Source: Rhodanobacteraceae bacterium (lineage in GTDB: Bacteria; Pseudomonadota; Gammaproteobacteria; Xanthomonadales; SZUA-5). From it: DNA of 14,857 nucleotides. Position 1 is the stretch's first letter. The number at the start of each line of letters is the position of its first letter. The stretch is from the NCBI GenBank assembly GCA_016717705.1, contig JADKFD010000074.1, positions 1-14,857 of the forward strand, read 5' to 3'. Below, one piece after another: positions 1 to 6,591 of the stretch. Position numbers and translations under genes: made by a program. The notes beneath the pieces were generated by a model that had not been told where the DNA came from, made no database searches, and saw nothing but the letters and a program-made list of their open reading frames with translations.

Positions 1-2
1 CT

Positions 3-287
3 GGCACCGTCGACCGCGGACGCATCCAGTGGTCGAGCGAGGCTCTGAACCGCTCGGGACGGGGCTGGAACTACTTCCTTGTCCTGGGACTTAGGTGTCC
101 AGAACTTGGTCGTCCCGAACCTGTCGCCGTTCCGGATTTACCCATTGCCCAGAACCGCGTGGGTCGTCGAGAACTTCCTCCAGGACTTCCGCTGGTCTCG
201 ACTGAGCGTGAGAAGGATAGGGGACCCGTCACGGCCCTGTTCGAAACAATCGCCCGAAAAACGTCGCCAAGCGCCTCGCGAAAGTGA
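3..287 (+). other. Open frame running in from the left edge, doubtful partial CDS
   Basis: Frame 3 is open from the left edge to a TGA at 285-287, about 94 codons. The translation includes a locally protein-like stretch (GRGWNYFLVLGL) but matches no family I recognise. It lies antisense to the 3' end of the broken LamG gene, so at most one of the two is likely real in the overlap. It could be the tail of a gene starting outside the window or a chance open frame in GC-rich DNA. Confidence 0.15.
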
Positions 288-1067
288 TCGAGCGCTTCCT
301 GGGGGCTCAGGGCGCGATCGTATAACGCGAGTTCGTCGATCGTACCGGTGAAAAAACGCGAGCCGTCGGAGTCCCGGGCGCGTTCACCCGGAATTCCGTC
401 GCGCCCACGATCGGCGTCAATCCGTTGGCGGGCAAGCCCGGATCGGGTACCAGGGTAGCTGTGACATCCACGCCGTCGAGGTAGACCGTGTTGCCTACCA
501 GCGCGGTGCCGCCACCAACGCGCACCCAGATCAAGTGATGCCACCTGCCCAGCGGCATCGCTCCCGTCGGCGTCTTCTGGCCGCCGTTGTAGAAACCGGC
601 GAACGCGGCACTCGGGTCGTTGCCGCTGAAGGAAAAATACACCGATTGTGCTGTGGCGTTGCCACCCGGCGACGGACCCCAATGCAGGATCGGTGCCCAG
701 AGCCCACACATGCCGCTGGCCGGGACGGAGAACAAGACCTCGGCCGAAAAGGTCGGGTTGCCGGTCAACGATGCCGGCGCGACGCCGAGCGATTCGAGGT
801 AGTCGTCACCGGCATCGAATGCGACACCGTATCGCCGCCGAGAGTTGCGGCCTGTCGGGTGGGCGAACCAAGATAACTGGCGTTGTGCCCGGGGCCCAGC
901 GAGCCATGATTCAATGCGGCGCCCGAACTTTCATTGAACTGGTAGTACAGCACCGGCGCGCCCTGCGTTATCCGGGCCTGATATCTCGTCGTCGCCGCAT
1001 CAGCTACGAGCGGAACCACCGAGATCGCGAAAGTCCACCACCACACCAGCGCGCGCGTCGAAGACAT
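71..1067 (-). pseudogene. Secreted LamG/concanavalin-A-like lectin domain protein, split by two frameshifts
   Basis: The gene starts at ATG 1067 behind a GGGGGG run about 4 nt upstream. The first ~24 residues form a signal peptide ending ADA-A. Three frames must be joined to give one LamG (laminin-G/pentraxin-like) jelly roll. Frame one runs to about 822, and adding one base there restores a sequence continuing AFDAGDDYLESLGV. Frame two carries the middle strands (FSAEVLF, RWHHLIWVR, VYLDGVDV) to about 380. Frame three carries the family's usual ending, FFTGTIDELALYDRALSP. Both breaks behave as single missing bases, the second beside a CCCGGG run. After the LamG end the frame stays open to a TAG at 71, but this tail looks unstructured, so the true end is uncertain. 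Related domains bind carbohydrates or surface ligands; no catalytic motif is seen. Whether it is decayed or mis-sequenced cannot be decided here. Confidence 0.7.
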
Positions 1068-1091
1068 AGTCCCCCCGAAGGATTCAATGCG

Positions 1092-1130
1092 CCGAAAAAA
1101 GAATACGTGAATTCGGGACATTCAGGAAAT
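1092..1130 (-). promoter_or_regulatory. Possible promoter of the LamG gene
   Basis: On the minus strand a TATTCT hexamer (1105-1100) lies 17 nt downstream of TTCCTG, or 18 nt downstream of TTTCCT. This would place the transcription start near 1093, about 26 nt before the ATG at 1067. The -35 region falls inside the first 46-bp tandem repeat. It is a weak match judged by eye. Confidence 0.3.
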
Positions 1131-1196
1131 CGATTGTTCTGAACCGTCGCACGTGAACTCGGGGCATTCAGGAAGTCGATTGTTCTGAACAGTCGT
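1105..1196. repeat. Two tandem 46-bp repeats upstream of the LamG gene
   Basis: Copy 1 is 1105-1150 and copy 2 is 1151-1196; they match at 41 of 46 positions with no gaps. A third, degenerate partial copy may follow at about 1197-1225 (GCATCCAGGAGATTGATCGA against GCATTCAGGAAGTCGATTGT). The 46-bp unit is not a multiple of three, so the array is not coding. Each copy contains TGTTCTGAAC, an imperfect GTTC/GAAC dyad. The array lies in the non-coding gap between the acyltransferase end and the LamG start, where transcription control of the LamG gene would sit. Confidence 0.85.
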
Positions 1197-1274
1197 GCAT
1201 TCGCAGCATCCAGGAGATTGATCGAAGTGATCGGTGCCGCCGCGAGGAGCTGGGTGTCCGGAAGCGGGGTTTTG

Positions 1275-1865
1275 TCATTCCGCCGCGAACTGACTGGCGT
1301 TGCGGCCCTTGATCGTTGCGTAGAAAGCCTTGACCACAGCCATGTCGGCGTCGACGTCGCCGCTGGGCTGTAACACCGGGCCGAGACCGCTGACCTTGCG
1401 CTGGTAGTCCATGTAGGCCATCACGATCGGCACCTTGGCGGTGAGGGCAATGTGGTAGAAGCCGGTTTTCCAGTGGCGCGTCTTGCCGCGCGTGCCTTCA
1501 GGCGGGACCACCAGCTGCAGCGGACCATCCGCAGCGAGAATCGCTGCCGCCGATGCAGCCACCAGATTGCTCGACTTGCTGCGGTCAACCGGAATGCCCC
1601 CAAGCCACTTCATGACCGCACCGAACGGCCAGTTGAAGAGGCTGCGCTTGCCCATCCAGTAGACATGCAGGTTCAGTGCGAACGCCACCATCAGGGTGTA
1701 GGGCAGGTCCCAGTTGCTGGTGTGCGGCGCCGCGATCAGCACGCACTTGCTCGCGCCTTCCGGCAGTGCGCCCTCGACTTTCCAGCCATTGATCCGCAGG
1801 AACCCGAGTGACAGCGCGCGCAGCACCTTGTTCACGACCGGCGTGTCGAAAATGGTTCGGTGCAT
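1275..1865 (-). CDS. PlsC-like 1-acyl-glycerol-3-phosphate acyltransferase family protein
   Basis: A 196-residue protein of the glycerolipid acyltransferase (PlsC/LPLAT) family, which transfers acyl groups to glycerophospholipid or similar acceptors at the inner membrane. The HX4D catalytic motif is visible as HTSNWD (His48, Asp53). The acceptor-binding block GGIPVDRS lies at about 89-96, and the PEGTR block at about 122-126 within VPPEGTRGK. Hydrophobic stretches at about 40-47 and 55-70 fit membrane association. The length is short, close to the catalytic domain alone. The frame is open far upstream, but homology begins near MHRTIF, so ATG 1865 was chosen; the ribosome site is weak and GTG 1868 is possible. 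It follows the hydrolase gene on the same strand by 124 bp. The exact acceptor cannot be told; the compact form resembles a group often annotated only as acyltransferase. Confidence 0.85.
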   Translation of the reverse strand: MHRTIFDTPVVNKVLRALSLGFLRINGWKVEGALPEGASKCVLIAAPHTSNWDLPYTLMVAFALNLHVYWMGKRSLFNWPFGAVMKWLGGIPVDRSKSSNLVAASAAAILAADGPLQLVVPPEGTRGKTRHWKTGFYHIALTAKVPIVMAYMDYQRKVSGLGPVLQPSGDVDADMAVVKAFYATIKGRNASQFAAE

Positions 1866-1989
1866 CACGGCTCTGTCACGGGGATGGGGGTCGTCGGCGA
1901 TGGAGGCGCCTACGCCACCCAGGCCCCCAGCGATCAGGGCTGGGACGCGAGACTCTGCACGCCGTCGCGAATTCTCGCAACCCGGGCAG

Positions 1990-3696
1990 TCACTCGAAGC
2001 CATCGCGCAACAGCACCGGCGCGCATTCGCTGGTGGCGCCATCGAGATGGGCGATGCGCGACACCAGCAGCCCGCTGGCCGGCGCTGCCGCGAAGTCCTG
2101 CAGGAACTCGCGATAGCTCTTGATGCTGCCGTCCTTGACGATACTCGTCTCGAGGAACTGCGCGTCATCATAGACGCCGCTGTGATGTCCGCATTCGGGC
2201 ATCCAGATGAAAATGCTGCCGGCATCCGGGCTGGGGTCGGCGTTGCTGGCCATTTCGGACAGGGTGAAGATGCCTTCGCGGAAGTGGCTCGCCTGCACGA
2301 TCAGGCGCGCCTTGTTCTGCTCGAAGGTGATCGACGGCACGCACGGCGAGAAGTTGAAGAAGTCCGGTGCGATGCCGTCGCAGTGCGCGAACACGCCGGG
2401 CGTGCCCCACCACATCATGTGCCCGAACGGCACATTGTTGTGGTCGTCGTTGGGATCGGCGAAGTCCTCGCGCAACAGCGCCGGCGTGCTCTCGTGGTGC
2501 AGGCGCACATGGAAGCGGTCGGTGCATTTCCACACGTCGTTGCTCGGCGTGTGGGTGGCCACGCAGGAGCTGTCGAGCACACCGGCCCAGTCGCCCGGGG
2601 TTTCCAGCCAGGCGCGATAGGTGTCGGCGAAATGCGAGTCCTCGCTGCCGTGGTACCAGAAGGAATCGTAGGCGCCGCTGGCGTTGGTGACGCCGCTCAT
2701 GCGCTGCTGGAACAGCGTGTTGAAGATCGCCGGATTCGGGTTCTGCAGCGGATCAAAGGCGGCCTCGTTCTCCACGCTGGGCATGAACTGGGCGTCGTGC
2801 ACCACGCGCACGTCGCCGTTGAAGCCGGGCATCGCGCGCAAATGATCGGCGATGCGGTCGGCGTTCTGGTACAGCCCGTGCGCAGCAGCGGAATGCCCGA
2901 CCAGCAGTACCTGCTCGGCATCGGCGATCGACGGCAGGCTCTCGACGGTACTGGTCACAGTGCCGCCAGCATTGATCCACGTCGAATAGCTGAGACCCTG
3001 CTGGGTCGGACCGAGCAGGAAGTCGAGTGCCTCCAGCACGATCTTCTGCCCGTGGCTGTAGAGATCGTAGCTCAGCGTGGGGCCGCCGTTGGGCACGGTT
3101 GCGGTGACGCCGAGGTGGGTGGCGCGGCCGCTGTGACGATCGAATCCGCACTTGTGCACGCGGATCCGGTTGTAGCGGGCAAACACCGGGTTGCGCAGCG
3201 GATTGTTGCTGAGGATGCCGTTGCCGTTGTCGTCGGCGAGCGTGCTCATCGACTCCTCGGTAGCGGTGCCCATCAGCTGGCCCTGCTGGATCACGTAATG
3301 TCGCAGGCACTCGTTGCCATTCTCGAATCCCGGCAGCCCGTCGAAATCGCCGGCCGCGCAGGATTCGCCGCCGGTGGTGGAAATCAACCAGCGATTCGAC
3401 GGCGGCCCGACAGCCTTGTCGACATAGATGATCGGTCGCGTGCCGTCGACGCAGCGCACTTCCGGATCAGGAAGCTCGACGCGCGTGAACGGTTTGATCG
3501 CGCCCACGTTTGCCGGTGGATCCGGCTGCGGTTGCGGCGGTGGCATCGGGTTGGGCGCCTGCACGGCGAGCATCTTGCAGCGCAGCGTGTTCTGCCAATA
3601 CGGATCGGCACAGCTATTGGCGGGTTGCTGCGCGTGCGCCGGCAAGAAAATGCAGGCGAGCAGCAGGGAAGCGGCGACAACGGCGATTCGGCTCAT
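1990..3696 (-). CDS. Secreted pectinacetylesterase/Notum-like serine hydrolase
   Basis: A 568-residue exported protein starting at ATG 3696 behind a strong GGGAGG site. Residues 1-22 are a signal peptide (cleavage near AHA-Q), followed by a Pro-rich linker at about 48-62. The body matches the pectinacetylesterase/Notum alpha/beta-hydrolase family: WLISTTGGESC (103-113) corresponds to the oxyanion segment, and ILSNNPLRNP with RYNRIRVHKC (161-183) is a family hallmark. GHSAAAHG (267-274) supplies the probable nucleophile Ser269. ECGHHSGV (501-508) probably supplies the catalytic His, and an Asp such as D301 could complete the triad. Family members remove acetyl groups from pectin or, in animals, palmitoleate from Wnt; the substrate here is unknown. 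Several Cys suggest disulfides and a periplasmic or extracellular site. The C-terminus ends RDGFE. A GCAAGCGCTTGC palindrome lies 137 bp upstream of the start. Confidence 0.8.
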   Translation of the reverse strand: MSRIAVVAASLLLACIFLPAHAQQPANSCADPYWQNTLRCKMLAVQAPNPMPPPQPQPDPPANVGAIKPFTRVELPDPEVRCVDGTRPIIYVDKAVGPPSNRWLISTTGGESCAAGDFDGLPGFENGNECLRHYVIQQGQLMGTATEESMSTLADDNGNGILSNNPLRNPVFARYNRIRVHKCGFDRHSGRATHLGVTATVPNGGPTLSYDLYSHGQKIVLEALDFLLGPTQQGLSYSTWINAGGTVTSTVESLPSIADAEQVLLVGHSAAAHGLYQNADRIADHLRAMPGFNGDVRVVHDAQFMPSVENEAAFDPLQNPNPAIFNTLFQQRMSGVTNASGAYDSFWYHGSEDSHFADTYRAWLETPGDWAGVLDSSCVATHTPSNDVWKCTDRFHVRLHHESTPALLREDFADPNDDHNNVPFGHMMWWGTPGVFAHCDGIAPDFFNFSPCVPSITFEQNKARLIVQASHFREGIFTLSEMASNADPSPDAGSIFIWMPECGHHSGVYDDAQFLETSIVKDGSIKSYREFLQDFAAAPASGLLVSRIAHLDGATSECAPVLLRDGFE

Positions 3697-3950
3697 GATT
3701 CCTCCCGGCGAGATCGACCAGAACGCCGCCGCCGGGAATTGGTTGACTTCGTGCTCAGCAAACCCCCAGGGGAAGGCGCGGTCGCGATGGCGTGGCGTCG
3801 GTTGTAGATTCCTGGAGTTCGACTCGATCGCCGCAAGCGCTTGCCCGATCCACGAATCTGCCGGATGACCCGAGTCGAGTGCTGTTCCTCCTTGCTGGCC
3901 CGCGTTTGTCGGCTTTTACGTACACCCGGCGACTGGCAGCGGAGAATTCC
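3697..3950. promoter_or_regulatory. Divergent intergenic region with a LacI-type palindrome
   Basis: This 254-bp gap separates two divergently transcribed secreted-protein genes, so it should hold both promoters. A perfect 12-bp palindrome, GCAAGCGCTTGC, sits at 3833-3844 near the centre. Its AAGCGCTT core is the kind bound by LacI/GalR-family sugar repressors. CGACTC (3820-3825) and GAGTCG (about 3872-3877) form a looser inverted pair around it. I could not pick out convincing -35/-10 pairs on either strand. Confidence 0.4.
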
Positions 3951-5680
3951 ATGAAAGAGCGCTTTTGCCGCACGGCACAGACCATCTTCCTCGCACTTGC
4001 GTGCGCCGGCCCACTGCACGCCCAGACCCTGGGTCCTGCCTTCAGCTACCAGGGCCAACTCATGGACTCCGGTGTGCCGGCAAACGGGCTTTACGATCTG
4101 CAGGCGTGCCTGTTCGACGGTCTGGTGAGTACCACCTTGCTGGCTTGCGCGGCCGCCAACGAAGATGTGCCGGTCGCAGGCGGGTTGTTCTCGGTCGCGC
4201 TGGATTTTGGCGCTGCGCCATTTGTCGGCCAGCAGCGCTATCTCGAACTGCGTGTACGCCAGGGTGCCAGCAGCGGCAGTTACACCATCCTGAGTCCGCG
4301 CCAGTTGATCCGCGCCTTGCCGGAGGCGTTGCGTGCGAACAGCGCGCCGTGGAGCGGGCTCAGCGCGGTCCCGCCGGCTTCAGCGACGGCGTGGACAATA
4401 CCGGTGTCTCCAGCGTCGGCTGGCACCGGCCTCAGCGGCGGCACCATCACCGGCACCGGCACGATTGCCATCGCAGCGGGCGGCGTCAGTGCGGCGATGA
4501 TTGCGCCCGGCGCCATTGGTGCTGCGCAAATCAATACCGCGCAGGTGCAATCGCGGGTCACCGGGAGCTGCGGCGATGGCGAGTATTTCCGCGGCATCAA
4601 CGGCGACGGCACGCTGGTTTGCGAACTGCTGCCGGTCAACTTCGACCGTGTGGTCGACAGCAGCGGCGACGTCGGCAAATACGTCTCCTTGGCGCTGCGC
4701 AGCGACGGGCGTCCGGTGCTGGCCTACCACGAGGAGGACAACGGCGCACTGCGGCTGTTTGACTGCGCCGACCCGGCTTGTGTCAACGGCGTCCGGCGTA
4801 CGCTGGACAGCGCCAATGACGTCGGCGAAGACACCTCGGTGGCCATCGGCCCCAGCGGTTTTCCGGTGGTGGTCTACCGCGACGTGACCGGACAGGCGCT
4901 GAAGCTCTATGACTGCGCCAACACGGCGTGCAGCAGCGGTACGCCGCGCACGCTCGACAGCAGCGTCAACGTTGCCCAGAAAAGCACCTCGATGGCGCTG
5001 CGCGCCGACGGGCGGGCGTTCATTGCCTATTACGATCTAGCAACTCTGTCCTGCGCCTACGATTGCGCCAACGAGAACTGCAGCAGCGGCGCCGTGCGCA
5101 CGTTCCCGGCGTCGTCCCCTCCGGCACCTCGGTGGCCGTTCGCAGCGACGGTCGGCCGCTGATCGCGGTGGGCGGCAATGCCGGCTCAGGCACGCTGCTA
5201 CGCTTGGTGGATTGCAACGATGCGGCCTGTACCTCCTGGACTGCGCGCGCGCTGGGTTCGGTGTCGGTTGCATTTCCGGCGCTGGCGATCCGCCCCGACG
5301 GCAGGCCTTTGCTCGCCAGCGCTGGTGTGGGTCAGCAGCTCACGGCGTACGACTGTGCTGACATCGTTTGCACCACCCATGCCCGCACCTTCCTGGCCTC
5401 GTCGCCCAGCGCCGCACTCAGTCTCAAGCTGGGTGCCAACGGCTTCGCCATGATCGCCAACGGCCGCAGCATCGCCGCGGATGCGTCGGACCTGCGCGTG
5501 TTCGACTGCGCCAACTCCGGTTCTAGCGTCGGCGGCAGTCGCACCGTCGTCGGCGGCGGCGACTTTCAGTACCACTGTCGCGCTTGCGCTGCGCGGCGAC
5601 GGACGTCGGTGCTGGCCTTCTACGACGCGCTCAACGGCGATCTGCGCCTGCGCGTATGCGCCAATCCGGAGTGCACCTGA
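3951..5680 (+). CDS. Secreted protein with seven Cys-paired repeats, probable beta-propeller; frameshifted
   Basis: Starts at ATG 3951 with a GGAG site 7 nt upstream. Residues 1-25 are a signal peptide (LHA-Q). Residues about 30-125 form an SYQGQL...GVPANGLYDL domain common at the N-terminus of bacterial surface proteins. A Gly/Ala/Thr-rich tail-fibre-like stretch follows, including APGAIGAAQINTAQVQSRV and GSCGDGEYFRGINGDGTLVC. Seven repeats of ~45 residues come next, each with the pattern (S/A)LALRxDGRPxxAYxD...LRLxDCAxxxC...RTL. Six of the seven keep both Cys of the DCxxxxC pair; repeat 6 reads DCANSGS. Seven units suggest a closed propeller. The frame breaks near 5104-5107 (missing C in a CCC run), near 5564-5566 (extra T) and near 5605-5608 (missing base); repairing them restores the repeats to the stop at 5678. 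Function is unknown; binding or surface display is likely. The C-terminal boundary is well supported by the last repeat. Confidence 0.75.
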
Positions 5681-5883
5681 TGCCGCGCGCCGACCTTTAC
5701 CGCCGTGACGTCGCGCTTATCCGGGCGCCGCGCGATCCAGCACCCACGAATCGCCGCACGCTCATTTGCGCGGCCGCATTGCTGCTCACCGGGGCAGCGA
5801 AAGCCACTCCTGAGGGTCCCTGGCCGAATCACGCTATGGTTGTCGCCGGGACCGGGGCACCAAGGCTGCCATGGGCGAAGTGA
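5680..5883 (+). CDS. Doubtful small ORF overlapping the propeller stop
   Basis: An ATG at 5680 overlaps the propeller stop codon (TGATG) and opens 67 codons, with a hydrophobic stretch LICAAALLLTGAA in the middle that could be a signal or anchor. It overlaps the ECF sigma start by 13 nt, has no recognisable family and no clear ribosome site beyond possible coupling. It may be only spacer sequence between the propeller and sigma genes. Confidence 0.2.
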   Translation: MPRADLYRRDVALIRAPRDPAPTNRRTLICAAALLLTGAAKATPEGPWPNHAMVVAGTGAPRLPWAK

Positions 5884-6467
5884 CCGCGCTGATTGCGCTC
5901 GCGCATGCGGGCGATCGGGTGGCGAGCGCCAAGTTGTTCACCGACGTCTACGGCGAACTCAAGCGCATCGCTGAACGTCAGATCCGGCGCATCCACGATG
6001 CGCCGATGCACACCACCGCGCTGGTGCACGAGGCCTATTTCCGCCTGGCCAGGCCCGAAGCCTTGACCATGCGCGATCGCGAGCATTTCTTCGCGGTGGC
6101 CGGTCGCGCCATGCGCCAGTTACTGCTCGACGAAGTGCGCGCGCGCCATGCCGTCAAGCGCAGCGACCACCGCGCGGTGTCGCTCGATGCGGAGATGTTG
6201 GAGCGTGGCGGTGCCGATGCGCTGCTCAGCGGCAGCGCAGCGGACGTGTACGCGCTGGAGCAGGCGCTGACCCATCTGGCCGCCGCCGATCCCGCGCTCG
6301 GCCGTTTGGTAGAGTTGCGCTTCTATGCCGGTCTGGACCTGACCGAAATCGCCGAACTGACCGAGCGCAGCGAGCGCTCGTTGAAGCGCGATTGGCGCAA
6401 GGCGCGCGCATTCCTGCATGCGCAGCTGGCGCACGGGCCCGCGCCGGACGGCGGCGCCGACGCCTAG
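5871..6467 (+). CDS. ECF sigma factor, X6/Sigma70_ECF type, paired with a Ser/Thr kinase
   Basis: A 198-residue extracytoplasmic-function sigma factor that would direct RNA polymerase to a small regulon. Region 2 spans about residues 8-95 with TALVHEAYFRLARPE (49-63) and EHFFAVAGRAMRQLLLDEVRARHAVKR, typical of the planctomycete/Xanthomonad X6 group. Region 4 spans about 130-185, ending in a helix-turn-helix (LDLTEIAELTERSERSLKRD). The start ATG 5871 has AAGG 5 nt upstream. No anti-sigma gene is adjacent; instead a membrane Ser/Thr kinase begins 124 nt downstream on the same strand. In ordinary ECF factors the start of helix 2.2 carries acidic residues (DAEDLVQE-like); here the aligned part reads MHTTALVHE, with Thr48 and Thr49 in their place. 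This fits known kinase-controlled ECF factors, in which phosphorylation supplies the missing charge. The alignment is by eye. Confidence 0.9.
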   Translation: MGEVTALIALAHAGDRVASAKLFTDVYGELKRIAERQIRRIHDAPMHTTALVHEAYFRLARPEALTMRDREHFFAVAGRAMRQLLLDEVRARHAVKRSDHRAVSLDAEMLERGGADALLSGSAADVYALEQALTHLAAADPALGRLVELRFYAGLDLTEIAELTERSERSLKRDWRKARAFLHAQLAHGPAPDGGADA

Positions 6468-6591
6468 CCGCGTCGCTGCCGCAGGGGAAACTGGCGACTG
6501 GCCCCGCTTGCGCGCTTTGCGCGTGATGCTCATCGTCGCGCTTGTCGCGCTTGCGCATACCCTGGACCGCGCAGCTCGGAGCAGTTCCACC

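Noticed and set aside
1136..1190. Link between the GTTC/GAAC motifs of the 46-bp repeats and the dyad at 11567-11585
   Set aside because: They share only short words such as TGTTCTGAA on opposite strands, without the same spacing or symmetry.
1926..1944. Hairpin CCCAGC/GCTGGG after the hydrolase as a terminator
   Set aside because: The stem is only 6 bp and has no T-run; such stems are expected by chance in GC-rich spacer.
1714..3807. A 697-codon open frame on the + strand
   Set aside because: It is antisense to the hydrolase gene, which has a signal peptide, strong ribosome site and family motifs. Its translation has biased, low-information composition typical of mirror frames in GC-rich genes.
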